Below are positions 34,266-42,563 of a stretch of 64,000 nt of DNA, in pieces (the stretch's first letter is position 1; every line of letters begins with the position of its first letter). Origin of the DNA: Anaerolineae bacterium. Its GTDB lineage: Bacteria; Chloroflexota; Anaerolineae; Aggregatilineales; Aggregatilineaceae. The stretch spans positions 1 through 64,000 of the forward strand of contig JAHDLB010000031.1 of NCBI GenBank assembly GCA_018432315.1, given 5' to 3'. The notes below the pieces were generated by a model. That model saw nothing but the letters and a program-made list of their open reading frames with translations, was not told the origin of the DNA and did no database searches. A program made the translations under genes and the position numbers.

Positions 34266-35066
34266 ATGAACGCGCGAGACTATGCAGCTTTCACCGAGAC
34301 GCTGACGCGCACCCTGGAACGCGATCCGCGCGTGCTGGGGCTGATGTCGGCGGGATCGATGGCGGGGCAGACGCACCAGCCGGACGAGTGGTCCGATCAC
34401 GATTTCTGGGTGGTCGTCGAGCCGGACGCCGTCGCGTGGTTCAAAGCTCACCGCGAATGGCTGCCCGGCAGCGATCGGATCGTCCTGTATGTCGCCGACA
34501 CCGTGACCGACGGCGTCACCGCCATCTACGAGAGCGGTCACCTGGCCGAGTTCGCCGTCTCGGACCGGGACGGGCTGCAGCGCGCCAGGCTCAACGATTA
34601 CCGCCTGCTGGTGGACCGCGCCGGGCTGGCAGCGGTTCTGGAGCGCGTGGAACGGGCGACCGCCGCCGAGTTTCAGACGGCGATCCGGGACGATGCCTCG
34701 CTGCTGGGGCGCTTCTTCACCAGCCTGCTGGTCGGCACGGGGCGCTATCGCCGCGGCGAGCACCTGAGCGCGCGGCAGTTCATCACGGTGCTGTCGCTCC
34801 ACGCGCTGCTGCGGCTGATCGCCAAGCACATCCCTGCCGAGCAGCCCGCCGCACTGGACAACCTCGATCCGCTGCGCCGCTTCGAGATGGCCTATCCGCA
34901 GATTGCCGGCGAGATCAACGCGCTGCTGCGGCTCGATCTCGACCGGGCGGCGGCGGGCCTGCTCGACTTGGCGGAACGTCTGCTGCGCGACCGGGTCACC
35001 GGATACCCCGACGACGCCGCGCGTGCCCTGCGCCAGACCGTGCTCGCGGAGGTGGATGAGGCGTGA
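34266..35066 (+). CDS. Nucleotidyltransferase-superfamily protein
   Basis: 266 residues. The N-terminus has the minimal nucleotidyltransferase core: LGLMSAGSMAG (GS motif) then EWSDHDFWVVV, the DxD metal site, at about 40-50. The C-terminal half is helical, as in antibiotic nucleotidyltransferases (AadS/AadE-like) and MNT-type proteins; which of these it is cannot be decided. AAGGAG is 15 bases before the ATG, rather far. It follows GH31 by 27 bases, so it may be read from the same transcript, but its role seems unrelated. Confidence 0.72.
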   Translation: MNARDYAAFTETLTRTLERDPRVLGLMSAGSMAGQTHQPDEWSDHDFWVVVEPDAVAWFKAHREWLPGSDRIVLYVADTVTDGVTAIYESGHLAEFAVSDRDGLQRARLNDYRLLVDRAGLAAVLERVERATAAEFQTAIRDDASLLGRFFTSLLVGTGRYRRGEHLSARQFITVLSLHALLRLIAKHIPAEQPAALDNLDPLRRFEMAYPQIAGEINALLRLDLDRAAAGLLDLAERLLRDRVTGYPDDAARALRQTVLAEVDEA

Positions 35067-35169
35067 TCGAGGCCGGGCGGCTGGCCTGCGCGATCGCGCT
35101 GTCGCCCCGTTCTGGCGCGGATTCCGCGCGCGGCATACCATACAGGCGACGCTGAAAGGAGGCGCAAGG

Positions 35170-35652
35170 ATGAATATCGATCCCGAACTTCTGCTCGATT
35201 ACACCATCTGGGCGGACGACCGCGTGCTCGAAGGGGCGCGCCAACTCGCCCCGGACGCCCTCGCCGCGCCGATTCGCGCGGGGTGGCTGTCGCCGCATGG
35301 GGTCCTGGTGCACATGCTGGCCGCGGATCGGGTCTGGCTGTCGCGCTGGCAGGGCGAGTCGCCCGACCGGCTGCTGTCCGCTGGCGACCTGCCCACGCTG
35401 GACGCCGTGACCGAGGCGTGGGCCTCGCTGCGCGAGGAGTTCCGCGCGTTCCTGCAAACGATGGACGATCCGGACCGCGTCGTGTCCTACCGGACGACGC
35501 GCGGCATCCCGCAGCAGGACGTTCTCTGGCAGATGATCGTGCACGTGTTCAACCACCACACCGAGCACCGGGCGCAGGTGGCGCTGGTGCTGGCGCAGAA
35601 CGGCATCGACGTCGGCTCGCTGGACCTGATCACCTTCGTGCGCAGCGGCTAG
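35170..35652 (+). CDS. DinB/YfiT-family protein
   Basis: 160 residues, four-helix bundle. ATG 35170 follows AAAGGAGGCGCAAGG, a near-perfect ribosome site. The three metal-ligand histidines of the family are present in LSPHGVLVHML (about 46) and HVFNHHTEHRAQV (about 128-138). DinB proteins are thiol-dependent (bacillithiol/mycothiol) transferases or hydrolases, often stress-related; no specific substrate can be assigned. Confidence 0.88.
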   Translation: MNIDPELLLDYTIWADDRVLEGARQLAPDALAAPIRAGWLSPHGVLVHMLAADRVWLSRWQGESPDRLLSAGDLPTLDAVTEAWASLREEFRAFLQTMDDPDRVVSYRTTRGIPQQDVLWQMIVHVFNHHTEHRAQVALVLAQNGIDVGSLDLITFVRSG

Positions 35653-35673
35653 CGGTTCGCTGCGCGGATTGTG

Positions 35674-35698
35674 GGGCCGGGAGCGACACCCCCGGTCC
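35674..35698. terminator. Hairpin between convergent DinB and MFS genes
   Basis: GGGCCGGG (35674-35681) pairs with CCCGGTCC (35691-35698) with one G-U pair. It lies between two convergent stops but has no T tract. Confidence 0.4.
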
Positions 35699-35714
35699 GC
35701 GCCCTGGACGGTGA

Positions 35715-36977
35715 TTACACGGCGCGCCGGGGGTGGGGGGCGGTTAGGCTCGCCAACCCGACACCAACGGCCAGGGCGGCGCCCAGCCAGAGGACCGCGT
35801 TATAACTGCCCAGGTTGTCGTAGGCCAGCCCGAACGCGATCGGCCCGATGGACGTGCCGGCCACCAGCGCGGTCGTCACGAAGCCACGAATCGTGGCCTG
35901 GTGCATGCGCCCGTACAGGTTGGCCCACACCGTCCCGTCGAAGACCGAGCCCATCCCCATGAAGAATCCGAAGGCCAGCGCGTAGGCGATCACCAGCCCA
36001 TCCGCCGACATGGCCGTTGCCACGCCGTTGGCGAGCAGGAACGCGGTCAACTGCATCGCCATGACGACGTTCGGGCGCAGACGGTCGACCAGCCAGCCGG
36101 TCAGCAGCGTCGATCCGGCCATCACCAGGGCCGCATACCCGTAGGTTTCGGCAGCCAGGCGCGCCGTGTGGCCCGCGTTCTCGAACAGCGAAATCTGGTG
36201 AAAGATGAGCCCTGTCCCCCAGGCGGAGCACAGCACCCGGCCCGACATGAAGGCCCAGAAGATCGGCGTGTGCATCGCCTCGCCCAGCGACCAGTCGCCA
36301 TTTGAGCGGAGGTCCGCGCTCTGGGAGTCGCCGGTCTTGCCGTCGGGCTGCAAGCCGAAATCCTCGGGCCGGTCGCGCATCAGCAGCCACGTCAGCGGGG
36401 CGACGATCAGGCCCACCCCGGCCCCCAGGACGATCCACGCCTGCCGCCAGCCGTGCGCGTCGATGTAGCCCTGCAGCCAGGGCAGGTACAGGCGCTGGAA
36501 CAGCGCGAAACACACCAGGGTGATCCCCATCACGAAGCCGCGCCGCGCCTGGAACCACTCCGCGATCACCGTCGAGCTGTTCAGCCCCAGCGATCCCTGG
36601 CCCAGCCCGCGAATGGCGACGAAGCTGATCAGAATGGTGAACGGGCTCATGATCAGCGAGCAGGCCAGCAGCACGGCGGCGAACAGGATCGCGATCACCG
36701 TGCCCGCCCGCCGGTTGCCGCGCCGGTCGATCTGGCGGCCAACCCACGTCAGGCCGAGCGCCGCGATAAACGTCCCCAGCCCATACAGGCCGGAGACGGT
36801 GGTCCGGCTGAGGCCGAAGTCGGCGATGTAGTGGTCGATGAACAACGAGATGGAGAAGCTCTGCCCGGGCGCGGTGGCGGACAGCCCGACCGCGGCGGCA
36901 ATCCACACGAACCATCCATAGAAGAACGGGGATCGCTGAACGAGCCAGCTTTTTTGAACCGGTTGTGTTTGTCTCAT
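35715..36977 (-). CDS. MFS transporter (OFA/monocarboxylate-like)
   Basis: 420 residues with 12 membrane segments. ATG 36977 has GGAG 3 bases before ATC; a longer frame starts at 37052 but lacks a ribosome site. The N-terminus FFYGWFVWIAAAVGLSATAPGQSFSISLF, read in pieces, and the loop GRQIDRRGNRR match the OFA/MCT group, whose members carry oxalate, formate or other monocarboxylates. GYAALVMAGSTLLTGWLVDRLRP in pieces is the second MFS loop motif. The formate dehydrogenase lies 30 kb away, so a link is only a possibility. Confidence 0.85.
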   Translation of the reverse strand: MRQTQPVQKSWLVQRSPFFYGWFVWIAAAVGLSATAPGQSFSISLFIDHYIADFGLSRTTVSGLYGLGTFIAALGLTWVGRQIDRRGNRRAGTVIAILFAAVLLACSLIMSPFTILISFVAIRGLGQGSLGLNSSTVIAEWFQARRGFVMGITLVCFALFQRLYLPWLQGYIDAHGWRQAWIVLGAGVGLIVAPLTWLLMRDRPEDFGLQPDGKTGDSQSADLRSNGDWSLGEAMHTPIFWAFMSGRVLCSAWGTGLIFHQISLFENAGHTARLAAETYGYAALVMAGSTLLTGWLVDRLRPNVVMAMQLTAFLLANGVATAMSADGLVIAYALAFGFFMGMGSVFDGTVWANLYGRMHQATIRGFVTTALVAGTSIGPIAFGLAYDNLGSYNAVLWLGAALAVGVGLASLTAPHPRRAV

Positions 36978-37133
36978 GATCTCCGGCGATTTCGAATGCG
37001 TTCCAGACTGGATCTTCCTCGCGCCGAGGAACAGGCAGGCTGGAATGTCCAACCATGCCCGCCTATTCTAACAGATCGCGGGGAATGGTCAGGCGGCGCG
37101 TGTGATTCGCGCGACCCATGCCCGCCCCCGACG

Positions 37134-37139
37134 TATAAT
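37134..37139 (+). promoter_or_regulatory. Possible -10 element before the small membrane protein
   Basis: TATAAT 35 bases before the ATG at 37175. No -35 at a proper distance was found. Confidence 0.35.
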
Positions 37140-37174
37140 AGAGACAACCGACGCGTATCCTGTGGGAGGGACGA

Positions 37175-37570
37175 ATGGACCGGTTCGACCAAGCGTACAT
37201 GGAACGGCGCGAGAAGCAGATCAAAGAGTTGTACGAGCTGCGCGCGATGGTTCTGGCCTGCCTTGTAACCGGGGTGATTTTGGGGATTGCAGGGGCGGGG
37301 CTGCTGAGCAACGGATTCGACACGACCGGCACGATCGTGATGGTCTTTGCGGTGCTGTTCGGGCTGGGGGCGATCTTCATGGGCGCGAGCTATTTCGCGC
37401 AGAAGGGCGCCGACCGGGCTATCCAGCGGGAATACGAGCTGCTGGCGCGCTACGAAAAGCCCAAGCGCGGCAGCGGGGACGAGGTCGTCCGGCTGGCCGA
37501 CGACGGCGAGCTGATCGTGGAGGCCGACCTGGCCGACGAAGCCAGCTACCGGGAAGGGCGGGCCGGGTAA
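37175..37570 (+). CDS. Small membrane protein with two transmembrane segments
   Basis: 131 residues. A charged N-terminal helix (ERREKQIKELYELRA) precedes two hydrophobic segments (about 28-48 and 54-74), and the 55-residue tail is charged and probably cytoplasmic. GGGAGGGACGA precedes the ATG. No family recognised. It stands alone between divergent MFS and convergent kinase genes. Confidence 0.75.
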   Translation: MDRFDQAYMERREKQIKELYELRAMVLACLVTGVILGIAGAGLLSNGFDTTGTIVMVFAVLFGLGAIFMGASYFAQKGADRAIQREYELLARYEKPKRGSGDEVVRLADDGELIVEADLADEASYREGRAG

Positions 37571-37594
37571 ACCTGCCCGCCGCGCCGCGACCCG

Positions 37595-39070
37595 TCACGC
37601 CAGTTGGGCGAAGATCGGCTTGAGCGCCGGGTAAGCCTCGCGAAACGCACGGTACTGCCGGTCGAAGTGCTCTGCGTGGGCCGGGTCCGGCTGGAGCGTG
37701 GCCTCGATCGGGAAGAACTCCGGCGCGGCGTAACTCGCGCGCGCGCCATGGGCGACCTGCGCGCACAGGATCGCGCCGCGCACGCCGACGTTTTCGGGGT
37801 CCGCCTGGATGGCAACCGGCAGGTGAGTCACGTCCGCGAACAACTGGCACCACCGCCGCGATCGCGTGCCGCCGCCCGTCAGGGTGAGCGTGGTCGTCGC
37901 GCCGGGGATCAGCGCGTCCAGCGCGTGGCGGTAGGCATACACCACCCCCTCCAGCACGGCGCGGCACAGATCGTCGCGGGTCGCGCTGGCGCCCAGCCCC
38001 ACGAACGCCCCGCGCGCGTGCGGATCGCTGAACGGCGCGCGCTCGCCGCTGAGATAGGGCAGGTAGAGCAGGCGTGACGGGGCGCGGTCCAGGGCGCGGG
38101 CAATCACGGTGTCGTAGTCGCCGCCGCCGAACAGGTCCCGCACCCAGTCGAGGTTGCCGCCCGCGGTGAGCAGCGGCGCGACCTGGATGGTGCGCCCGGG
38201 GGCCGGATGCGCCAGGGTGATCACGCCCTGGCCGGGTTGGGCGCGCTCCGTCGCGGTGAAGGCGATCCAGCCGCTGGTGCCCAGGTAGGCGTACACCGCC
38301 CCCGGCTCGCCGCTGCCCGCGCCGATGGTCGTCGCGCCCGCGTCGCCGGGGCCGTGATAGACCGGGATGCCCGCCGGCAGGCCGAGCGTCTCGGCGGCGG
38401 CGGACGTCAGCGCTCCGACGCGGTGGCCGCCGGGCGTGATGGGCGGCACCAGCCGGGCGCAGTCGCGGAGCCCCAGCGCGGCAAAAACCGAGTCGTCCAG
38501 CGCCGTCCGGGTCGCGAGGTTCATCAGACCGGTGGTCGAGGCCGTGGTGGTGTCGGTGGTGGCCGCGCCGGTCATATTGAGGGCGACGAAATCCGCCGCG
38601 CCCAGCAGCAGCCACCTGCTCGCCTCCAGCGCGGCGGGCTCGTGCGCTTGCAGCCACGCCAGCTTCGCCAACAGGCTGCCCGCGTCCTGGTCGTTGCCGG
38701 TCAGCTCGCGGATGCGCGCCGCGCCGAGTTGGTCGGGCAGGCGCGCCGCTTCGGCGTGGGCGCGCGTGTCGCTGTAGAGAATCACCGGGCGGACCGGGTC
38801 CCCGGCGGCATTCACCAGGATTGCGTCCTGCATCTGCCCGGTGAGCGCGATCGCGTCCACCTCGTCGAGCGCGCCGAGCGCGCGGCACGTCTCGCGGACC
38901 GCCCGCCACCAGTCGCCCGCGTCCTGCTCCATGACGCCGCCCGTGGCCGTGTGAGTCGAATACTGCCGGGTCGCGCTGCGCACGACCTGCCCCGCGCCGT
39001 CGATCAGCGCGGCTTTGGCGCCCGTGGTCCCGATGTCGAATGCCAGCCAGAGGTTTGCCATGTCGCTCAT
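37595..39070 (-). CDS. FGGY-family sugar kinase, xylulokinase-like
   Basis: 491 residues from ATG 39070, whose codon overlaps the TGA of the TrpA-like gene by 4 bases; an ATG at 39061 is possible. N-terminal phosphate motif LAFDIGTTGAKAALID, VDAIALTGQMQDAILVN where xylulokinases have GQMHG, GPGDAGATTIGAG, and the ATP motif LTGGGTRSRRWCQLFADV. The Q-M-Q-D variation at the substrate loop suggests a sugar other than plain xylulose. Last gene of the ribose-type ABC operon; phosphorylates the imported sugar or the aldolase substrate. Confidence 0.88.
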   Translation of the reverse strand: MSDMANLWLAFDIGTTGAKAALIDGAGQVVRSATRQYSTHTATGGVMEQDAGDWWRAVRETCRALGALDEVDAIALTGQMQDAILVNAAGDPVRPVILYSDTRAHAEAARLPDQLGAARIRELTGNDQDAGSLLAKLAWLQAHEPAALEASRWLLLGAADFVALNMTGAATTDTTTASTTGLMNLATRTALDDSVFAALGLRDCARLVPPITPGGHRVGALTSAAAETLGLPAGIPVYHGPGDAGATTIGAGSGEPGAVYAYLGTSGWIAFTATERAQPGQGVITLAHPAPGRTIQVAPLLTAGGNLDWVRDLFGGGDYDTVIARALDRAPSRLLYLPYLSGERAPFSDPHARGAFVGLGASATRDDLCRAVLEGVVYAYRHALDALIPGATTTLTLTGGGTRSRRWCQLFADVTHLPVAIQADPENVGVRGAILCAQVAHGARASYAAPEFFPIEATLQPDPAHAEHFDRQYRAFREAYPALKPIFAQLA

Positions 39071-39867
39071 CCCGCGTCGTAATAGGTTGCGTCGCGCAAC
39101 GTCCGGATATAATCCACGAGAGCGCTCTCGCCCGCCTGCATCTGCTCGACGAGCTTCGTCCCGATGATTGCCATGTCCGCGCCGATGCGGGCCAGGGCGG
39201 CGACCTGCTGCGGGCGCTGGAGGCCGATCCCGACCGCGATGGGGATGTCCGGGTCGATGGCGCGAATCCGCCGGATCGCGTCCGCCACCACCGCGCTCAG
39301 TTCGCCCTCGATGTCCGCGGGCTGGCCCGTGCGCCCGGCCCCGGCCTTCAGATAGACGACGTTGCCCAGCCCGATGCGCTCGTGCAGCACGTCGTCCGGC
39401 GCGTGCGCGTCGATCAGCGTCAGCACGGCCAGGTTCAGCGCCTCGGCGATGGTCTTTACGTAGCGGCCTTCTTCCGGCTCGATGTCGGGCGCGATAAGCC
39501 CGTGGATGTGGTTCTCGACGCACAGGCGCAGGAAGCCGCTGAGCGCGCGCCCGACCGCGGTGTAGGTCATCACGAAGCGCGGCTGGGGAATGTGCCGCAG
39601 GCCGCCGAGCAGGGCCATCGCGGTTTCGGCCCCGATGCCGCGCTGGTGGATGACGACGTCGTGCGCGCTGGCGATCACCGGGCCGTCCATCGCGGGCGTG
39701 GGTGAGGGGATGCCGAACTCGATCACGTCCAGATCACCGGCGGCGCGCACCAGCCGGTAGAAGTCGTCCGGCGACGGATAGCCCGCCAGGAAATAGCCGC
39801 ACAGCGCCATGCGCCCCGCGGCCCGCGTGCGTTTGAGGGTGAGGAGTAGATGATTCGCGTTGCTCAT
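39067..39867 (-). CDS. TrpA-like (tryptophan synthase alpha-type) aldolase in a sugar operon
   Basis: 266 residues, a TIM barrel of the TrpA family. The catalytic acid/base pair of TrpA is conserved: E50 in DVIEFGIP and D61 in AMDGPVI, matching E49 and D60 of the Salmonella enzyme. VVYLKAGAGRTG corresponds to the YLVS/TGxTG loop and VGIGLQRPQQV...GTKLV to the phosphate-binding end. The FS(D)PLADGP signature is changed to PSPTPAMDGP. No trp genes are near; the gene lies between a ribose-type permease and an FGGY kinase and overlaps the kinase by ATGA. A retro-aldol reaction on a sugar phosphate is inferred. Annotation pipelines will name it trpA. Confidence 0.85.
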   Translation of the reverse strand: MSNANHLLLTLKRTRAAGRMALCGYFLAGYPSPDDFYRLVRAAGDLDVIEFGIPSPTPAMDGPVIASAHDVVIHQRGIGAETAMALLGGLRHIPQPRFVMTYTAVGRALSGFLRLCVENHIHGLIAPDIEPEEGRYVKTIAEALNLAVLTLIDAHAPDDVLHERIGLGNVVYLKAGAGRTGQPADIEGELSAVVADAIRRIRAIDPDIPIAVGIGLQRPQQVAALARIGADMAIIGTKLVEQMQAGESALVDYIRTLRDATYYDAG

Positions 39868-39882
39868 CGGGTTCCTCCGCGC

Positions 39883-40899
39883 TCAGCGCCGCGACAGGCT
39901 GCTCAACGTCACGGCCAGGACGATAATGCCGCCGGTCAGAATCTGCTGGATGTACGTGTCGATCTGCATCTGGGTGAGCCCGTTCGCCAGCACGCCCAGG
40001 ATCAGCACGCCGAGCATGGTCGCCAGCACGTGCGGCTCGCCCTCTTCGCTCATCGTCATGCCCAGGAACACGGCGGCGATGGCCCGCAGCATCAGCCCGT
40101 CGCCCTGCGTCGGGTTGGCCGACGCCAGCCGGCTGACGAGCATCAGCCCGGCGATGGCCGCCCCCATGCCGCTGATCACGAACGCCATCAGCCGCAGCAT
40201 CCGCACGCGCACGCCGCCCAGGCGCGCCGCCTCCATGTTGCCGCCGATGGCGTACAGGCGGCGGCCAAAGACGGTTTGCTCCAGCACGATCCACACCACG
40301 ATCAGCACGACGAGCGTGATGATCGTCAGGTAGGGCAGGGTGATTCGCTGGCCGTCGACGATGCCCAGGTAGATGCCGCCGCGCCCGAAATCGCTGAGCG
40401 CGGTGGGGATGGCGCGCCCGAAGATGGTGGTGCCGCCGCTGATGTACAGCGCCAGCCCGTTGAACATGGTCAGCGTGCCCAGCGTGGCGACGAACGGCGA
40501 GATGCGGATGTAGGACACCAGGACGCCGTTCAGCAGACCCCCGCCGGCCCCGACCAACAGCCCCAGCCCCAGCGCCACGCCCAGCATGTACCCGTCGCGC
40601 AGCAGCGTCCCGGCGACGATGCCGACCATGCTCGCCATCGTGCCCACGCTCAGGTCGAAGTCGTTGAGGACCATCACGATCGTCATGGTGGCCGCCACCA
40701 CGCCCAGGATGCTTACCTGCTGCGTGATGTTCACCCAGTTGCGCACGTTCATGAACGTGTCGGGTTTCTGCCACGAGAAGAACGCCACGATCACGATGAA
40801 GCCGATGAGCGTGCCAAACTGCCGGAACAGGCGCGCCCACCGGACGCGCCCCCCCCTCCACGAACGGGCGTCATCAGTGGCTTGCGGGCTGGTTGTCAT
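39883..40899 (-). CDS. Ribose-type ABC transporter permease (RbsC family)
   Basis: 338 residues with 8-10 membrane segments. Hallmarks: SILGVVAATMTIVMVLNDFDLSVGTMASMVG in pieces (the DLSVG motif), GLLNGVLVSYIRISPFVATLGTLTMFNGLALYISGG in pieces, and the R-L-G-G-V loop that meets the ATPase. The start ATG lies 26 bases inside the ATPase gene. Sixteen bases separate it from the TrpA-like gene. Confidence 0.92.
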   Translation of the reverse strand: MTTSPQATDDARSWRGGRVRWARLFRQFGTLIGFIVIVAFFSWQKPDTFMNVRNWVNITQQVSILGVVAATMTIVMVLNDFDLSVGTMASMVGIVAGTLLRDGYMLGVALGLGLLVGAGGGLLNGVLVSYIRISPFVATLGTLTMFNGLALYISGGTTIFGRAIPTALSDFGRGGIYLGIVDGQRITLPYLTIITLVVLIVVWIVLEQTVFGRRLYAIGGNMEAARLGGVRVRMLRLMAFVISGMGAAIAGLMLVSRLASANPTQGDGLMLRAIAAVFLGMTMSEEGEPHVLATMLGVLILGVLANGLTQMQIDTYIQQILTGGIIVLAVTLSSLSRR

Positions 40900-42472
40900 C
40901 CGAGAGCTCTCCGTAACACAGCGTCAAAAGTTCGTTTTCGGTCAGCGCTTCGGTCTGCACGGTGTGGACCAGCGCGCCGTCGCGCAGGATCAGGATGCGG
41001 TCGCACATGCCGATCAGCTCGGGCAGGTCTGACGACACCATGATGATGCCGGTGCCCTGCGCGTTGATCTTGCGAATCAGCGTGTAGATGTCGAATTTCG
41101 CGCCCACGTCCACGCCGCGCGTCGGCTCGTCGAGCAGCAGGATCTGCGGCGAGCGCGCAAATGCCCGCGCAAAGACCGTTTTTTGCTGGTTGCCGCCGCT
41201 CAACTGCCAGGTCGCCTGGGTCACGCCTTCGGCTTTGAGACGCACGGCCTCGCTCATCTCGGCGCTGGTTCGGCGCTCGCGCCCGTGGTTGAGAAACGTG
41301 CCGCGCCGGGCCAGGTGGCGCAGGTGCGGCAGCGTGATGTTGTCGCTGATGCTGCGCGACAGCACCAGCCCCTGCGAGCGGCGCTCCTCCGGCACGTAGG
41401 CCATGCCCTGGTCCCAGGCTTCGGCGGGGGACCGGGCCTGCAGCGCCGCCCCGTTGAGCGACACAGTCCCGGCCAGCACGCGGTCGGCCCGGATCAGGGC
41501 GCGCAGCAGCTCGGTGCGCCCCGCGCCGCTCAGCCCGGCCACGCCGAGAATCTCGTTTTCGTAGAGCTGGAACGAGACGCCGTGAATCGCGCGCGTGGTC
41601 AGCTCCCGCACGTCGAGCAGCACGCGCTCGCTCACCTGCACGTCCGGCCCGCGCGGGGGATAGACCTGCTGGAGATCGCGCCCGGTCATCATGCGGATCA
41701 GGCCGGCGGCAGTCGTGCCCTCGATCGGCACGCAGTCCACCACGCGCCCGTCGCGCAGCACGGTGACGCGATCGGCGAGCTGGAAGATCTCGTCCAGGCG
41801 GTGCGTCACGTACAGGATGGCGCAGCCGCTGGCGCGCAGCCGGTCGATCACCTCGAACAGGCGCGCCGCTTCCGACGTGCTGAGCGCGGCGGTCGGCTCG
41901 TCCATCACGTAGATCGCGACGGCGCGCTCGCCCGCCGCGGACGGATTGGCGTCCACGAACGCGCTGGCGATCTTGACCAGCATCTGGTCGCCGGGGCTGA
42001 GACGGGCCATGATCTGCCCCGGCGCGAGGTGGGTGATGCCCAGTTGGGCGAGCACGTCACGCGTCTGGCGGTGCAGCCGCCGCCAGTGGACGAACACCCC
42101 GGCGCGGGTCGGGTAGCGCTGGTTGAGGAAGACGTTCTCGGCGACCGATAGCGTGGGGACGGCGTTCAATTCCTGGTGGATGAAGCGCAGCCCGGCGTCG
42201 AAGGCGTCGCGCGCTTCGCGGAAATTCACCGGCTGGCCGCGCACCGCCATCGCGATCGAATCGGCGGACAGCACCCCGGCCATCAGCTTGATCAGGGTCG
42301 ATTTCCCGGCGCCGTTCTCGCCGATCAGCGCGTGGACTTCGCCGGCCCGCAAGGTGAGCGAGGCATCCACCAGGGCGGGGATGCCGTGATAGGCTTTGTT
42401 GGCGCCGGTGATGTGCAGCAGCAGAGTCGACTCGGCGGGCGCCGGCGTGGGTGGTGGGTGGACCATCGTCAT
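40874..42472 (-). CDS. Ribose-type ABC transporter ATP-binding protein (RbsA/MglA family, two ATPase domains)
   Basis: 532 residues. First ATPase domain: Walker A GENGAGKSTLIKLMAG, Walker B IYVMDEPTAALS, then VTHRLDEIFQLADRVTVLRDG. Second domain: degenerate Walker A GLSGAGRTELLRALI, signature LSGGNQQKTVFARAFA, Walker B LLLDEPTRGVDVGAK, as usual for this family. An ATG at 42466 is an alternative start; neither has a clear ribosome site, which suggests coupling to the upstream binding protein through the hairpin region. Confidence 0.92.
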   Translation of the reverse strand: MTMVHPPPTPAPAESTLLLHITGANKAYHGIPALVDASLTLRAGEVHALIGENGAGKSTLIKLMAGVLSADSIAMAVRGQPVNFREARDAFDAGLRFIHQELNAVPTLSVAENVFLNQRYPTRAGVFVHWRRLHRQTRDVLAQLGITHLAPGQIMARLSPGDQMLVKIASAFVDANPSAAGERAVAIYVMDEPTAALSTSEAARLFEVIDRLRASGCAILYVTHRLDEIFQLADRVTVLRDGRVVDCVPIEGTTAAGLIRMMTGRDLQQVYPPRGPDVQVSERVLLDVRELTTRAIHGVSFQLYENEILGVAGLSGAGRTELLRALIRADRVLAGTVSLNGAALQARSPAEAWDQGMAYVPEERRSQGLVLSRSISDNITLPHLRHLARRGTFLNHGRERRTSAEMSEAVRLKAEGVTQATWQLSGGNQQKTVFARAFARSPQILLLDEPTRGVDVGAKFDIYTLIRKINAQGTGIIMVSSDLPELIGMCDRILILRDGALVHTVQTEALTENELLTLCYGELSDDNQPASH

Positions 42473-42493
42473 GAGTATTGCTTATGGTTTGGC

Positions 42494-42520
42494 GGGGCGA
42501 TCCCTCGCCTGGATCGCCCC
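42494..42520 (-). repeat. Post-binding-protein hairpin (ribose-type operon 1)
   Basis: GGGGCGATCC (42494-42503) and GGATCGCCCC (42511-42520) pair perfectly around a 7-base loop, between the binding protein stop and the ATPase start. No T tract. Same position as the hairpins at 30811, 46332 and 53443. Confidence 0.65.
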
Positions 42521-42563
42521 TGAAAGAATCACTGTCTGCGCGGCGAAAACGGCGCGATTGCCG

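Noticed and set aside
37134-37139. Strong promoter for the small membrane protein
   Set aside because: Only a -10 hexamer is present; no -35 at suitable spacing, so it is listed with low confidence only.
39067-39867. Assignment as tryptophan synthase alpha subunit for Trp biosynthesis
   Set aside because: No trpB or other trp gene is near, the motif around the active site is altered, and the gene is translationally coupled to a sugar kinase.
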